Shown here: positions 9,721 to 20,029 of the stretch, one piece after another
Layout: each line of letters begins with the position of its first letter
How positions within the stretch are numbered: the first letter of the stretch is position 1
From: Trichomonas tenax
Lineage: Eukaryota; Parabasalia; Trichomonadida; Trichomonadidae
Length of the DNA stretch: 64,000 nucleotides
Assembly: GCA_023091735.1 (NCBI GenBank)
Contig: JALKBU010000037.1
Coordinates: 51,848-115,847, forward strand
Reading direction: 5' to 3'
Translations under genes and position numbers: made by a program
Notes under the pieces: model-generated
Told to the model about the DNA's origin: nothing
Seen by the model: only the letters and a program-made list of their open reading frames with translations
Databases searched by the model: none

Positions 9721-10624
9721 ATGGTATTACTTTTTTCTTCTTTTCTTCGACATCCTGTTCGAGCCAATCGTTCTTCCTTTATTTTCCAACAGAGATACGA
9801 AAAACGGGCACGTTTTCATGGGTGTGATCACAGTGGCGAACTCAGACAGGCGTTACGTTGCTTGGCAGGAGTGGATGTATCGAATGAACGAGGAAGGGTT
9901 CCATAAAGCTTTGTTTATAGAAAAAACGCAAAATGATTATCCGGAACATTACTTGAATATTAACCAAACATTCGTTGATTTACCAATGATTCCTGGTAAT
10001 AAACCAGCTGACAGAGATAGATCCTCAAAAAGAGTGACTAGAGCACAATATATGGTGAGCTACCCTGAATATGATTGGTATTGATCTCTTACAGACGATG
10101 TTTTGGTTGACACTGCCGCAATGGACAATTACATAACTGAATTACTGCAGATATACGATTCTAAGACAGATTTTGTTATTGCTGGACAATATTTGAAAAG
10201 AATAGGCTACGAGTATCTTCAGGGAGGTTCAGAAATCATATTTAGTAGGAAAGCCGCTGAAGTTTTTGTAGAAAAAGGTGAAGAATAGATCAAAAATGTG
10301 ACAGAATGTGATGATTGCCAAATTAAGATGTTCTTCAAGTCTATTGGCAGACGCGTCGTAGATGGTTCAACAGACAGAATGTTTGGAAGTGGATTGGTGT
10401 ATTATGCATATTTAGCGAATCATTATCCGAAATTAATGATTCCTTGTGGATTATATCACTTATTTGGTATAAACACAGTCCCAATTAACAAGTCTATAGC
10501 TTTGCATCCAGTGTTTGATATGGATCCAAACATGTAGTACAACAAAGCTATGCATCCAGAAGTTGAATATTATATTTCTAATAATGGAAGAAGAATCTAT
10601 TTTTGTTACAATGGTAATTACTGA
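9721..10624 (+). pseudogene. Fringe-like glycosyltransferase, inactivated by in-frame stops
   Basis: A single reading frame from about 9722 to 10624 shows a type II membrane enzyme: a hydrophobic start (YYFFLLFFDILFEP), then VFMGVITVANSDRRYVAWQE, PEYDWY, a DxD-like SLTDDVLVDT, GGSEIIFSRKAA, CDDCQIKMFFKSIGR and a C-terminal HPEVEYY. The order matches fringe/galactosyltransferase (GT31-like) enzymes: donor-metal site, then GG.....SR.A, then C..D...... Stops interrupt this frame at 10082 (TGA), 10286 (TAG) and 10535 (TAG) with no frameshift between them, and no ATG precedes the hydrophobic start in frame. The first stop sits where these enzymes often have Trp. I read it as a young pseudogene of a Golgi or surface glycosylation enzyme. 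Confidence 0.65.
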
Positions 10625-11186
10625 TTATACGCAAGTAATATATATATATATTATAAATTGTTCTATTATAAAGATTATTATCATTAAATTCAGCATATTT
10701 GATTTCAGACACATTCTAAAAAAATGTATTTGAAAACTGAAATCAATATCATTATGATTTCATAATATGATTTTCATATAAAGGAGCAGAGCTTGTAGTA
10801 TTGTATGAAGCTATATTAGATATCTGTGATGTTTCTATACATAATTTAATGAAAATGAAATCGATTACCAACAAAATCAATTTATTTGTCTAAGACTCTT
10901 GGAATTAAATGGAACAATATAATTATATGAGATATAATATAAGGAAATTATGGAATGTTTCTATAATATTGATATCTCTCAGATGACAATTTAACATTCG
11001 ATATTTCGATGAAAATAAAAAAAATTATTTAACTCAATAGGAAGTCGAATATAGTTTCAAAGTGTTGATATTTGGCGATTGTTCACATGGTTTATAGTCA
11101 GAGATTGTTCTGTAATGAAAAAAGATGATGGGAAATTTTTGTTTGTAAAGTGTCAAAATGTCAAAACATATCCTTAAAATTTATTG
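10625..11186. other. Intergenic, AT-rich
   Basis: No gene seen. A TTTGTAAAGTGTCAAA string at 11142-11157 resembles the dispersed TGACATGTAAA/AAAGTGTCA words seen elsewhere in the window. Confidence 0.35.
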
Positions 11187-12434
11187 ATGCTCATTGCTTT
11201 TTTCAGATTCATTAGATCCTCAAAATGGATTTATGGGTCCAAATTCACAAATTTTATCAGCAAACCGCTGTTCCTGGCATCAAATATGCCAACAGAATTC
11301 ATACAGACGTTCACCAATCAAACGATATTTCAATCTGAACACGTTAACATTGAAAAATGCCACTTTGATAGATGTAAAACGCTAACTAAAGACTGCGGTG
11401 GTGCTGTTTACTGCAGAAAGTCGACTGTTGATATTTCATTAAGCTTATTTGCAAATTGTTACTCACAGAATTCAGGAGCTGCAATTTTCTGCTCTCATTG
11501 TTCATCCGTTTGCTTATTTGCAAACGCCTATCAAAATAACGAAGCCGAATTTTCATCAGCGAGTTCACACATATTTTTAGCTTTCAATCTTACCATAAAA
11601 GACTCAAATTATACCGAAGAGAAAAGCAATACAAGGACAGGAGCAATAGCAATATTATCCTGTGAGGATTCTCTCATCAGTGATTGCATTTTAAGTAATA
11701 TCTCTTCAAATTATATGGGAATAATCGAAATTAATTCAGGATTAACGGTCATGGACCGCGTCCACTTCTCTAGCGTCAACAGTGAAAATGTTATTTATTC
11801 TTCTTATCTCGCAAAATTAAATTTAACGAATTCGGACTTTGCAAACATCACAAGTCCAGCAATTATTTGGGAATCTCATAAATTGGCCTATATAGAGAAC
11901 ACTATATTCTGTTCAGAGAACACAACTTTAACTGGCACAATGAAAGAAAATATAATTTTCAATAATAACAACACATTCAACGCTAAGATACAGATCATCA
12001 ATCCAGAGCTTTACGGAACAATTGTACCTCCAACATCAACGCCAACTCCGTCAGCATCACTTATTCCAAGTGCAACATTGCCACCACGCACGAAAGAGCA
12101 GTTGATTATCATTTTGGACAAAGAGACACCGCATCCAACGAAGGAAAAGATTGTCATTGTCATTAATAATCATGCGAAATTACCGCCAAGAACGCCATCG
12201 CCGTCAATCAACAAGTTTAAGCCACCGCCGGTGAAGCAGCAGCTCATAAACACGCAGCAGATCGCTATGGTGAGCGGCCTTGTTTTGATTGTTGTTGTTA
12301 TCGTTATTTACAGATTTACGAGAAAGGAGAGAATTCCAGACGTCAACACGTCTGTTTTCAACAAACTTGATAAAGGTGGTCTCAAACTCCCGAGCGGAGC
12401 GAGACTGAAGAACCAAGATGATTTCTTCGATTAA
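11187..12434 (+). CDS. Beta-helix (Pmp-like) type I membrane surface protein
   Basis: A 415-residue protein. Residues about 35-275 consist of short repeats with GGAVYC, GAAIFC and GAIAIL motifs, alternating Ser/Asn/Thr-rich turns and hydrophobic strands, typical of the right-handed beta-helix of trichomonad Pmp-like surface proteins. Residues about 285-350 are a Pro/Thr/Ser-rich stalk (PPTSTPTPSASL), then comes a transmembrane helix near 356-376 (VSGLVLIVVVIVIY) and a 40-residue basic cytoplasmic tail ending DDFFD. The N-terminus MLIAFFRFI is only a weak signal peptide. Another frame overlaps residues 1-60, so a frameshift near the 5' end is possible. Likely an exposed adhesion or recognition protein. 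The frame opens at TTG 11184; the ATG at 11187 is used. Confidence 0.7.
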   Translation: MLIAFFRFIRSSKWIYGSKFTNFISKPLFLASNMPTEFIQTFTNQTIFQSEHVNIEKCHFDRCKTLTKDCGGAVYCRKSTVDISLSLFANCYSQNSGAAIFCSHCSSVCLFANAYQNNEAEFSSASSHIFLAFNLTIKDSNYTEEKSNTRTGAIAILSCEDSLISDCILSNISSNYMGIIEINSGLTVMDRVHFSSVNSENVIYSSYLAKLNLTNSDFANITSPAIIWESHKLAYIENTIFCSENTTLTGTMKENIIFNNNNTFNAKIQIINPELYGTIVPPTSTPTPSASLIPSATLPPRTKEQLIIILDKETPHPTKEKIVIVINNHAKLPPRTPSPSINKFKPPPVKQQLINTQQIAMVSGLVLIVVVIVIYRFTRKERIPDVNTSVFNKLDKGGLKLPSGARLKNQDDFFD

Positions 12435-14192
12435 TTTGTCTATGTCATAGAGTGTCGGAATAAATATATTAAATATATATTACTGTAGTATTCATTTCAT
12501 TGTTTTTCTTACTTAAAACACATTATTTGAATTGTTCAAAATCTTTCATTAGAAATATCATAAAATAAATAAATTTTTATCATATAATTATATAGTGTTT
12601 ATTGCTGTGCATCTTATTATTTGGCGCAGAAAGTTTCTTTTTGATTATTGGTTTGCTTTAATGAATCAACATTCTTCCGAGAAAAAAATTATTTTTTATT
12701 GTTGATTTATGAATTAATTTGGATTGATATGAAAAGAATCGTATATTAGAATATGTAGCATGATCTTAATATAAATCTATGATATGGAGTCTTAAATGAA
12801 ATATTATGGATAGAAATAGATATTTCATTATATCATTGGATGAACATATGTATAAACTATACAAAAATATGAGTGTATTGTATTCACAATGTGTATAAGG
12901 TTCAAAATCGATTCTAATATCAATTTTGCAAAAATGATGATTTATTTGAGAAATAGAAAGAGATAAGTGTGGAAATAGAGAATTGATGAAGAATTAACTG
13001 ACCCAATATGCTGATATAGCATAAAAAAAGTGGGAAAAAATAATATTAGCAATTAATGAAGAATATGAACACAAAAGTATAAAACATACGGTCAACTTAA
13101 CGTAGTATTACAATGAATTTAGCTTAGGAAAACATTTTGAAAATCAATATTTTTATAATACAACTTGGATGAAGATAATATTATAGTTTCTGCTATTTTT
13201 GACGTTGTTAATACAATGGTAGCATTCATTTTGTTCTTTTTAACAAAGATATAAGAATGAAATCGAAAGGAACAAAATTACAATAAATACACAATTGTAT
13301 TAATTTATGCATGGGAATTCATGATAAATTGATATAATTAAAAGGCACAAATCGCATCCTATCACGTCGATCAAGATCAAATAAAGATATTAAAGTGATT
13401 TCATGATATTATATCTATTATATCATATTCTGTAGACTATACATAAGCTAATTCCAAGCTTTTGATGATTATTGCCGGTTCAATACTCTTGAATCATTCG
13501 ATATAATGAAGCATTCGTAAGATCTTTGTGTTCTCTCGGTGGTAATTAAATTTCTTAAATTTGAATATATTTAAATATGAATTGTCTAGCAAACATCTAA
13601 TCAAAGATATGATGCCATTCGAATTCGATTTTTTTGATCTTCAGACAGTAGTGCTTTTCTTAACTTTTCAATGTTTATTTAAATCAACCTTTCTACAACT
13701 GTTCTATAGCTTTTTTCGAGGATGTCAAATATTTATCAGTACAAAAAAATGATTTTGAACCAATTAGATGATAGGAGTGAATTCAAAAGAAGTATTAAAT
13801 AGTAGAACAAAATGAAAATATATGTTATTGCTGGACTTTTCGGAGAAACAAATCAAAAAACGAAAAGAAAATCTACAACTGATAAATTGTACTTCACAAA
13901 TAATAAGCTCATGGAACATTGTGAAAGGTATTCAATGAAAGCTAGAATCATCTTGTTGATATATTAAATTCAATACATTAATGCGATATTGAACTTCATA
14001 TACATTATGAATCGCTAATTCAATGTATGGAGAGTAACATAATATAAGAAAAGCTATATTATCGCTGATGATTAACTTGAAATCATTCATATCGACGCTT
14101 TCAAATCGACGATATAATAATTATGCTTCAACAATTGAATGGAGATATGATATTGATTCATGTAATGGAATACTGAAGCCTAAAAAGCAAAA
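12435..14192. other. Long AT-rich intergenic stretch
   Basis: About 1.75 kb with no convincing gene. A 63-codon open frame at 13561-13752 begins at TTG and has a hydrophobic, low-complexity composition, so I treat it as chance. Many ATATGA/TATATCAT words, but no clear tandem repeat. Confidence 0.35.
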
Positions 14193-14432
14193 ATGAAAAA
14201 ACCACAAAAATGTAATAAAATCGAAAAACTGCGAAATCTAGCGAAACAAGGTCTCGCATCAAAAAATACAAATAAATATAAAGAAATGAAGGGATTGGTC
14301 AAATACAGAGAAGAAATGACCACACACTATTCAAAAAAAACGATGACACAGAAAACGTTTTTGCCTCCAATTCTACTTTTATATGCTGCAGGTGTATTTC
14401 CATTCAGAAAGTTAAGAGCAAAAATAAATTGA
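14193..14432 (+). CDS. Small basic hypothetical protein (doubtful)
   Basis: The open frame begins with a real ATG after an A-rich leader and encodes 79 residues, about a quarter Lys/Arg (KKPQKCNKIEKLRNLAKQG...). It has a hydrophobic stretch LPPILLLYAAGVFPF near the end. I recognise no family. The composition is consistent with either a short real gene or a chance frame in A-rich DNA, and it ends only 130 bp before the hydrogenosomal gene. Confidence 0.2.
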   Translation: MKKPQKCNKIEKLRNLAKQGLASKNTNKYKEMKGLVKYREEMTTHYSKKTMTQKTFLPPILLLYAAGVFPFRKLRAKIN

Positions 14433-14490
14433 AATTTTGGTAAAGCTTATCATGTAGGGAAGAAATAATGAAGAAAAATAAGGATTGAAT

Positions 14491-14505
14491 AGTTAGCGGC
14501 TAACT
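14491..14505. repeat. Dyad AGTTAGC-G-GCTAACT
   Basis: Perfect 7-bp arms around one base, 60 bp upstream of the NuoF ATG and followed by TAACCG. It contains two inverted Myb-like TAAC cores, so it is a candidate regulatory site; no binding data are available here. Confidence 0.35.
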
Positions 14506-14543
14506 CTAACCGAACAATCCCCACAATTTTTTTGTAATCAAAA

Positions 14544-14556
14544 GCGGTTTTTCATT
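14544..14556 (+). promoter_or_regulatory. NuoF core promoter: GCGGTTT box plus Inr-like TCATT
   Basis: GCGGTTT occupies 14544-14550 and TCATT follows at 14552-14556; the ATG is at 14565. TCA(Y)(T/A) is the consensus of the T. vaginalis initiator, and placing the start at the A would give an 11-nt leader, normal for trichomonads. The same GCGGTTT box at the same 14-nt distance precedes the HMG gene. Confidence 0.6.
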
Positions 14557-14564
14557 TGGATTAA

Positions 14565-15854
14565 ATGCTTTCGTCATTTGGCCACCGCTTCGCAACTAAG
14601 TTCTTAGACCCAAAGGATCGCATTTTCACTAATCTCTTCGGTGACGAGGGTGCCGATTTGGCTTCTGCGATGAAGCGCGGCGACTGGAATCAGACAGAAG
14701 AGCTTATCAAGAAAGGCAGAGAGTTTATTCACGGTGAAGTCAAGAAGTCTGAAATCAGAGGACGTGGTGGTGCTGGTTTCGCTGCAGGAACAAAGTGGGG
14801 TTTCGTTCCAAAGCCATCTGGTATCCCACACTACTTGTGCATCAACGCCGATGAAGGTGAGCCAGGCACATGCAAGGACCGTCAGATCCTTACAAACGAG
14901 CCACACAAGCTCGTCGAAGGAGCACTTCTCGCTTCTTACACAATCCACGCCCACACATGCTACGTCTACGTTCGCGGTGAATTCCGCCACGAAATCAACT
15001 GTCTCCAGAAGGCTATTGATGAGGCTTACGCTGCTGGCCTCATCGGCAAGAACAACAAGTTTGGATGGGACTTCGACATGTGCATCCACTCTGGTGCTGG
15101 TGCTTACGTCTGCGGTGAAGAAACAGCTCTCCTCAACTCTATCGAGGGTAAGGCTGGCCGCCCACGCTTCAAACCACCGTTCCCAGCTGTTAAGGGTCTC
15201 TTCCAGAAGCCAACAATCATCAACAACGTCGAGACAATCTCATCTGTCCCAGCTATCTGCAAGCGTGGTGGCAGCTGGTTCTCTTCAATCGGTATCCCAG
15301 GATCTCGTGGCACAAAGATCTACGGTATCTCCGGCCACGTTAACCATCCATGCGTCGTCGAGGAGGCTATGGGTATACCAATCAAGGACCTCATCGAGAA
15401 GTACGCTGGTGGCGTCCGCGGCGGATGGGATAACCTACTCTGCTTGATCCCAGGTGGTCTCTCCTGCCCAGTCCTTACAAAGGAGCAGTGCGAGACAGCC
15501 GTCATGGGCTTTAACGAGCTCTCTGCTTTGGGCTCTGCTCTCGGTACAGGTGCTATCATTGTCATGGACAAGTCAACAGACCTTTGCGAGGCCTTCAGAC
15601 GCCTTTCCCACTTCTACATGCACGAGTCTTGCGGCCAGTGCGGTCCATGCCGTGAGGGTACTGCTAACTTAGCTGATATCATGGACAAGTTCGCTGATGG
15701 CAAGGCCACAAAGCGCGACTTGCTCATGCTCAAGAAGATTGCGTACCAGACTTCTAACTGCATCTGCGCTCTTGCTGGTGCTTCATCCGATCCAATCAAG
15801 GGACTTCTTAAGCACTTCAGGCCAGAGCTTGAGAAGCGCTGCATTGATAACTAA
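14565..15854 (+). CDS. Ndh51: Hydrogenosomal NADH dehydrogenase 51 kDa subunit (NuoF homologue)
   Basis: A 429-residue flavoprotein of the complex I 51 kDa family. It shows the NADH site RGRGGAGFAAGTKWGF (about 64-79), the FMN segment NADEGEPGTCKDR (about 93-105), CGEETALLNSIEG, and the N3-type [4Fe-4S] ligands in SCGQCGPCREG (about 350-360) with the fourth Cys in NCICALAG near 399. In trichomonads Ndh51 pairs with a 24 kDa subunit, oxidises NADH in the hydrogenosome and passes electrons to ferredoxin rather than to a full complex I. The N-terminus MLSSFGHRFAT fits the short hydrogenosomal presequence with Arg near the cleavage point. All key residues are present and the length is normal. C-rich, optimal codons suggest high expression. 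Confidence 0.96.
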   Translation: MLSSFGHRFATKFLDPKDRIFTNLFGDEGADLASAMKRGDWNQTEELIKKGREFIHGEVKKSEIRGRGGAGFAAGTKWGFVPKPSGIPHYLCINADEGEPGTCKDRQILTNEPHKLVEGALLASYTIHAHTCYVYVRGEFRHEINCLQKAIDEAYAAGLIGKNNKFGWDFDMCIHSGAGAYVCGEETALLNSIEGKAGRPRFKPPFPAVKGLFQKPTIINNVETISSVPAICKRGGSWFSSIGIPGSRGTKIYGISGHVNHPCVVEEAMGIPIKDLIEKYAGGVRGGWDNLLCLIPGGLSCPVLTKEQCETAVMGFNELSALGSALGTGAIIVMDKSTDLCEAFRRLSHFYMHESCGQCGPCREGTANLADIMDKFADGKATKRDLLMLKKIAYQTSNCICALAGASSDPIKGLLKHFRPELEKRCIDN

Positions 15855-15973
15855 GTATTTTATTTTGACACTATTCATAAATGATATAATTATTAAAATC
15901 ATAAAAACATTATTATATTGATTCTTAATAAAAAAACCAATGCTTTTATAAAAAGAAAACTATAATAGATTGT

Positions 15974-17023
15974 TTAATCAGACTTTACCTTTGAATGGAG
16001 ATATTTCCATGTAAGGTAAAATGTAACAGGGGCTATCATGGCGAGAATTCCCCATGCAATAGCCTCTGAAGGTCTCGCTGGTGCGACTGGTGGGTTCTTT
16101 GGAATGTATGGAACTTCATAATACTTGAGAACTTTGGATAAGACGTTGGCAGCCTGGAGAACTCTCTTCTCTGTCAAAGCGACACACTTTGCGACGTAAT
16201 CGTCTGTGAGCTCAGCGCCTGGTGTGACACCATTATAGACAACTTCTGTTGAGAGGTTGACACTTTGGTCAAAAGCAATAGAAAAGTTATCTGGCATTTC
16301 AGCCTTAATATCAGCGTTAGCAATTTTAGCGTAAAGGTCTGTTGTGATTTTATCAATTGATGTCCACTGTTCTTTTGTGAATGGTGTCTTGAGAGTGTAC
16401 CTGCCACAGCCAGAGTCCCAGAAATCATGAAGAGAGATTTCTTGGCCCTTATATTTGATCATGTATTTTCTTCCGTTATTATCACCATTCAAAAACTTGT
16501 CGCCATCATAGTAAACTGTTGTATGGATTGGATCAAAGACTTCAAAGAACAAAATAATGAAAGTCTTGAAACCAAAGTTGTATGGCCAAGCACCATTGAG
16601 TGTTTTTCCGAAGATCGAAGTGTTGAGTGACTTGATGGTAGCAATAAGATCATCCTGGTTCACTGTATAATTTTGTGAATCAGTTTGTATAACAGATATG
16701 TTATTTTGCGAGTAGCGCCAGTGGTTGAAACAGTCTGTGTTGTATGGCGGACGCTCCAAATAAGCGAGCCATGCAGCAGCGAGAGATGGTCGATCTAACT
16801 TCTCGTCTGCTACGTCTAAGACCTTCTGGATGAGCTGTGGACCTGTGTCACCGAGAATTCTGAATGTGGTCTCCAAGCCGATGGTGAGGAGCTCTTCGTT
16901 CCAGCAGCGGCTGAAAGAAAAGAGAGCAAAAATCATTTTGTCACATTTCATGACCCATTTACGTGATCTCCCGATCGTTTCGATTGTATTTGGCTGAGCT
17001 TTGTTCTGTCGATTTTCTGTCAT
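15974..17023 (-). CDS. S1/P1-type (class I) nuclease relative, membrane-anchored, likely inactive
   Basis: A 349-residue protein. Residues about 190-225 match the S1/P1 core: GDNNGRKYMIKYKG then SLHDFWDSGCGRY, equivalent to GD.GGN and NLH..WD. These zinc nucleases start, after signal cleavage, at a Trp that binds metal; here MIFALFSFSRC then WNEELL (41-46) has that layout, but the following His is absent. Canonical HxxxDxHQPLH reads FEVFDPIHTTVYY, losing two His, and the WAD/HY motifs are altered. LHDFWD keeps His and Asp. So it is probably not a working nuclease. A helix near 322-340 with a basic tail anchors the C-terminus. The frame opens with ATG at 17023; internal Met25 or Met30 would give a better signal peptide. 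It is convergent with NuoF. Confidence 0.7.
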   Translation of the reverse strand: MTENRQNKAQPNTIETIGRSRKWVMKCDKMIFALFSFSRCWNEELLTIGLETTFRILGDTGPQLIQKVLDVADEKLDRPSLAAAWLAYLERPPYNTDCFNHWRYSQNNISVIQTDSQNYTVNQDDLIATIKSLNTSIFGKTLNGAWPYNFGFKTFIILFFEVFDPIHTTVYYDGDKFLNGDNNGRKYMIKYKGQEISLHDFWDSGCGRYTLKTPFTKEQWTSIDKITTDLYAKIANADIKAEMPDNFSIAFDQSVNLSTEVVYNGVTPGAELTDDYVAKCVALTEKRVLQAANVLSKVLKYYEVPYIPKNPPVAPARPSEAIAWGILAMIAPVTFYLTWKYLHSKVKSD

Positions 17024-19224
17024 TTCGCGAAATATTGGGCCTCGTTATTGATAGATTTAGCTAAAATTTAATTTTACATCTTAAATTTCGCCATCTTTAG
17101 TTGTGTTTAACCTGCGCTTTGGGTAGAGTGATCATAGGCAAAGTATCATAAGATGAAAGAGAATATTGAATTTGTGATATTGTGATTATTTCATTTTACT
17201 TCATGAGCTGTATCCAAAAATGAAATGTCTGTTTCTATCACTGATAAATTCATTTTTTAACAATGATGAAAAATAATTTTTACCATGAATTTTTCTTGTA
17301 TTTGAAATTTTGGCTATAATTAAATGGCTAAATCGGATTTTAATAAAGCATTATTGTGTGTAATATATTCTTAATCTATTAATTCTAAAATATTAATGAT
17401 TTCATTGCTTTATCATTGATATTTTTTCATGATTATACAAATTGTAATGCATATAGAAAGAAGGCACAAATGAGAAAATTTTTGTCCGTTAAATAACATG
17501 ACTATGTTCATAATTGAAATTTGATATTCTTCAGAGTAGCATTTGCAACATACATATTTAACGAAAATCATACCACTTCAAAATAAAATATAATGGAAAC
17601 AATTATGCAGCTTGATAGGACATTCACTATGAGACTGCATTAGATACTGGAAATCAACCATTGGTATTTCATTAAAATGTAATACCTAAAAATTAAAATT
17701 CAATGATAAATGAATTAGTGTTCAATTCCAAGATATCTAAAATAACTTAAGTATATTCATCGATTCAGCTGGTTTTAACGATGAATCACCTATGACAAAG
17801 TCGATGGCTATGTGGTGGTGATAGTCATGGTCCATTTACAAAACGTTGATAAAATCGAAAATTCAAATAAACACTTAAGAACCTTGAGCAGCCTTGCACC
17901 GCAATGACATTGAACTTCTTATTGATATTATGACACCAATTAGGTCTTCTCTTGATGAAAATTTCGGAAAAATAATTAAATCGTGTTGTTTTGGTCCATT
18001 TTATTGGCGAAAATGGCTTTCTTGGGCATGATATTTCCAAATGTATGACCATAGTCGCAATGAAGCAACAACAGAGCGATAGTGTAAATCATTCAAAATC
18101 AAACGAAAGGCCGTTTCCAATTGTCAACGTTTTATCAATAAAATAGTAATGAGAAACGTGTTTTTAGGAGTTTTGATTAAAAATGACCTTCCATTTCTCG
18201 ATATTTATGATTTTGTATTTGGAATGTGATGAAATTAAATGTAATATAGCACTTTAACCATTCTCATTTTGTAGATCTACAGTCATTTAATGTATGTATA
18301 ATAATCATCTAGTTCAAATATGTTTAAAAGATGAAGATGTCTGAGATAACATGATTATGATCTATATTCGCTTATTTCTACTTAAATATAGACAATCCAA
18401 AGCCATGTTTGATTGTTTCAATGATAATAAGTGGGGACTATAAAACTCTTATAATTTGTAAATTTTAATCCTTGTCCAAACTGAAAATAAATATGATAAA
18501 TTGAAATTACATCAAATGGTATACAGTTTTATCATATAATAATTTTTATGATTAATTATAATTTTATGTTAAACTTATTATCTAAGCACAAGCTACTTAA
18601 AATCAGACTAAAAAAATCCAAGGCTAAACAATGGCCACAATGATAGTCCGGTAAAAATAAAATAAAGAAATATCAGGAGAGAAATAAGAGTTTTGAAAGA
18701 TGTTGATGGAATTATATTATATTATATAAAAATCTACATGTTAAAAATTGACAACAGTGTCAAAGCTCAATCTCAATTTTTTCATGAATTGGTTTTTCAA
18801 TTTTTGTTAATTCATGAATTTAGTTCAGCCAAAACACAATAAACATAATTACATGATTGAATCCATCATTAAAAACAAACATGGTGAAATTGATAATTGT
18901 AAAAACATGTTTTGAATTGATGATCGCTTTAATCCTCAACAATGTGATTTAGGCAATATTTTGCAACAAAAAAATTGAAAATTGTAATCTGATAAAAAAA
19001 CAAAATATATATTTATTTAATTTACATATAGATATACCGGTTTTAATTGTTTATTTGATAATATCAAAATTTTCTTTAAAAATAGCTTTATTAAAGGACA
19101 ACGATAATAAATCGTTCAATATTTTTTGTTAAATCGTCAAAACCAAATTGAAAAGAATTGAGCGTTATTTATTTTTTTGAATGCAACGTCAATTTTTTTC
19201 AACGGGTAAAAAAAATTAAAAAAA
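17024..19224. other. Long AT-rich intergenic stretch
   Basis: About 2.2 kb without a supported gene. A 75-codon minus-strand frame at 17825-18052 has no recognisable domain and a non-ATG-dependent context, so I do not call it. The region holds homopolymer A/T runs and no obvious RNA gene. Confidence 0.35.
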
Positions 19225-19830
19225 ATGTTTCAACTGAATTCTTTAAACGAATATTCAGAGTTCATGGCTTTACGTGCGAATTTAGAGAAAAACAAGATCA
19301 CAGAGAGCTCCGCGACGCAGAAGAAGCGCGCATTCACAGTTTCGGAGGACGCGATGATTAAATTCTTAACGCAGCGTTACCAAGGGGATATCAACTGGAA
19401 AGAAGTCGCCACTCAGATCCCTGGAAAGACCACGAGGCAGTGCAAGGAGCGTTATCAAACCTATCTCGCTCCAGGCATAAATAATTCACCTTGGACGAGA
19501 GAAGAGGACGATTTGCTTATTATGAAGTACAGAGAGTTCGGGTCCAAGTGGTGTCTCATCGCACAGTTTTTCAATGGCCGTTCGCCAAACGCTTTAAAGA
19601 ACCGATACAACGTCCACATAATTCACCGCGGTAGAGGCCCACGGCCAAGCTACGAGACAACATCCATCGTCGCGAACAGACAGACGAATATTATCGAAAA
19701 ACCTCAAACTAATTCAGCGCCATTATTAACTTATCCACCGATTTCTAGCTTGATTAAGTTCTCGCTCGGAGTCACCGACGAAAACATTGACATCTACGCG
19801 CATCTTTTCGTGCCGCAGCCTTTTGCATAA
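19225..19830 (+). CDS. Two-repeat Myb DNA-binding protein
   Basis: A 201-residue protein with two Myb repeats. Repeat 1 (about 35-82) reads FTVSEDAMIKFL...INWKEVATQIPGKTTRQCKERYQTYL; repeat 2 (about 87-133) reads SPWTREEDDLLIMKYREFGSKWCLIAQFF then GRSPNALKNRYNVHI. The spaced aromatic core residues of each repeat and the recognition-helix motifs TRQCKERYQ and NALKNRY are intact. Trichomonads have many such small R2R3-like Mybs, several of which bind TAACGA-type sites upstream of adhesin and housekeeping genes. The tail after 140 is Pro/Thr-rich and ends with a hydrophobic LLTYPPISSLIKF segment. The start may be the second Met (residue 14) instead; the first ATG follows an A-tract. Confidence 0.92.
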   Translation: MFQLNSLNEYSEFMALRANLEKNKITESSATQKKRAFTVSEDAMIKFLTQRYQGDINWKEVATQIPGKTTRQCKERYQTYLAPGINNSPWTREEDDLLIMKYREFGSKWCLIAQFFNGRSPNALKNRYNVHIIHRGRGPRPSYETTSIVANRQTNIIEKPQTNSAPLLTYPPISSLIKFSLGVTDENIDIYAHLFVPQPFA

Positions 19831-20029
19831 TTGTTATTTATTTCGAAATATCGTGATTGATATAATCATCCATGATTTTTGTTATTATATTTATCTATAA
19901 AACTATCTTTTATATTTCTCTTAATTGGTTTGTGTTTGATATTTTATATCAAAAATATTTCACTCATCATTTTCTTGATTGTAGCATAGATTTACACTCT
20001 CCCTGTTCAAGGCTCTTCGGATTTGGCCA

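Noticed and set aside
10082..10537. Stop-codon reassignment
   Set aside because: Intact genes nearby use TAA and TGA as normal stops; three stops in one gene are simpler as a pseudogene.
14604..15844. Several long open frames on both strands inside the NuoF gene
   Set aside because: They are shadows created by its GC-rich, C-ending codons; none has a domain.
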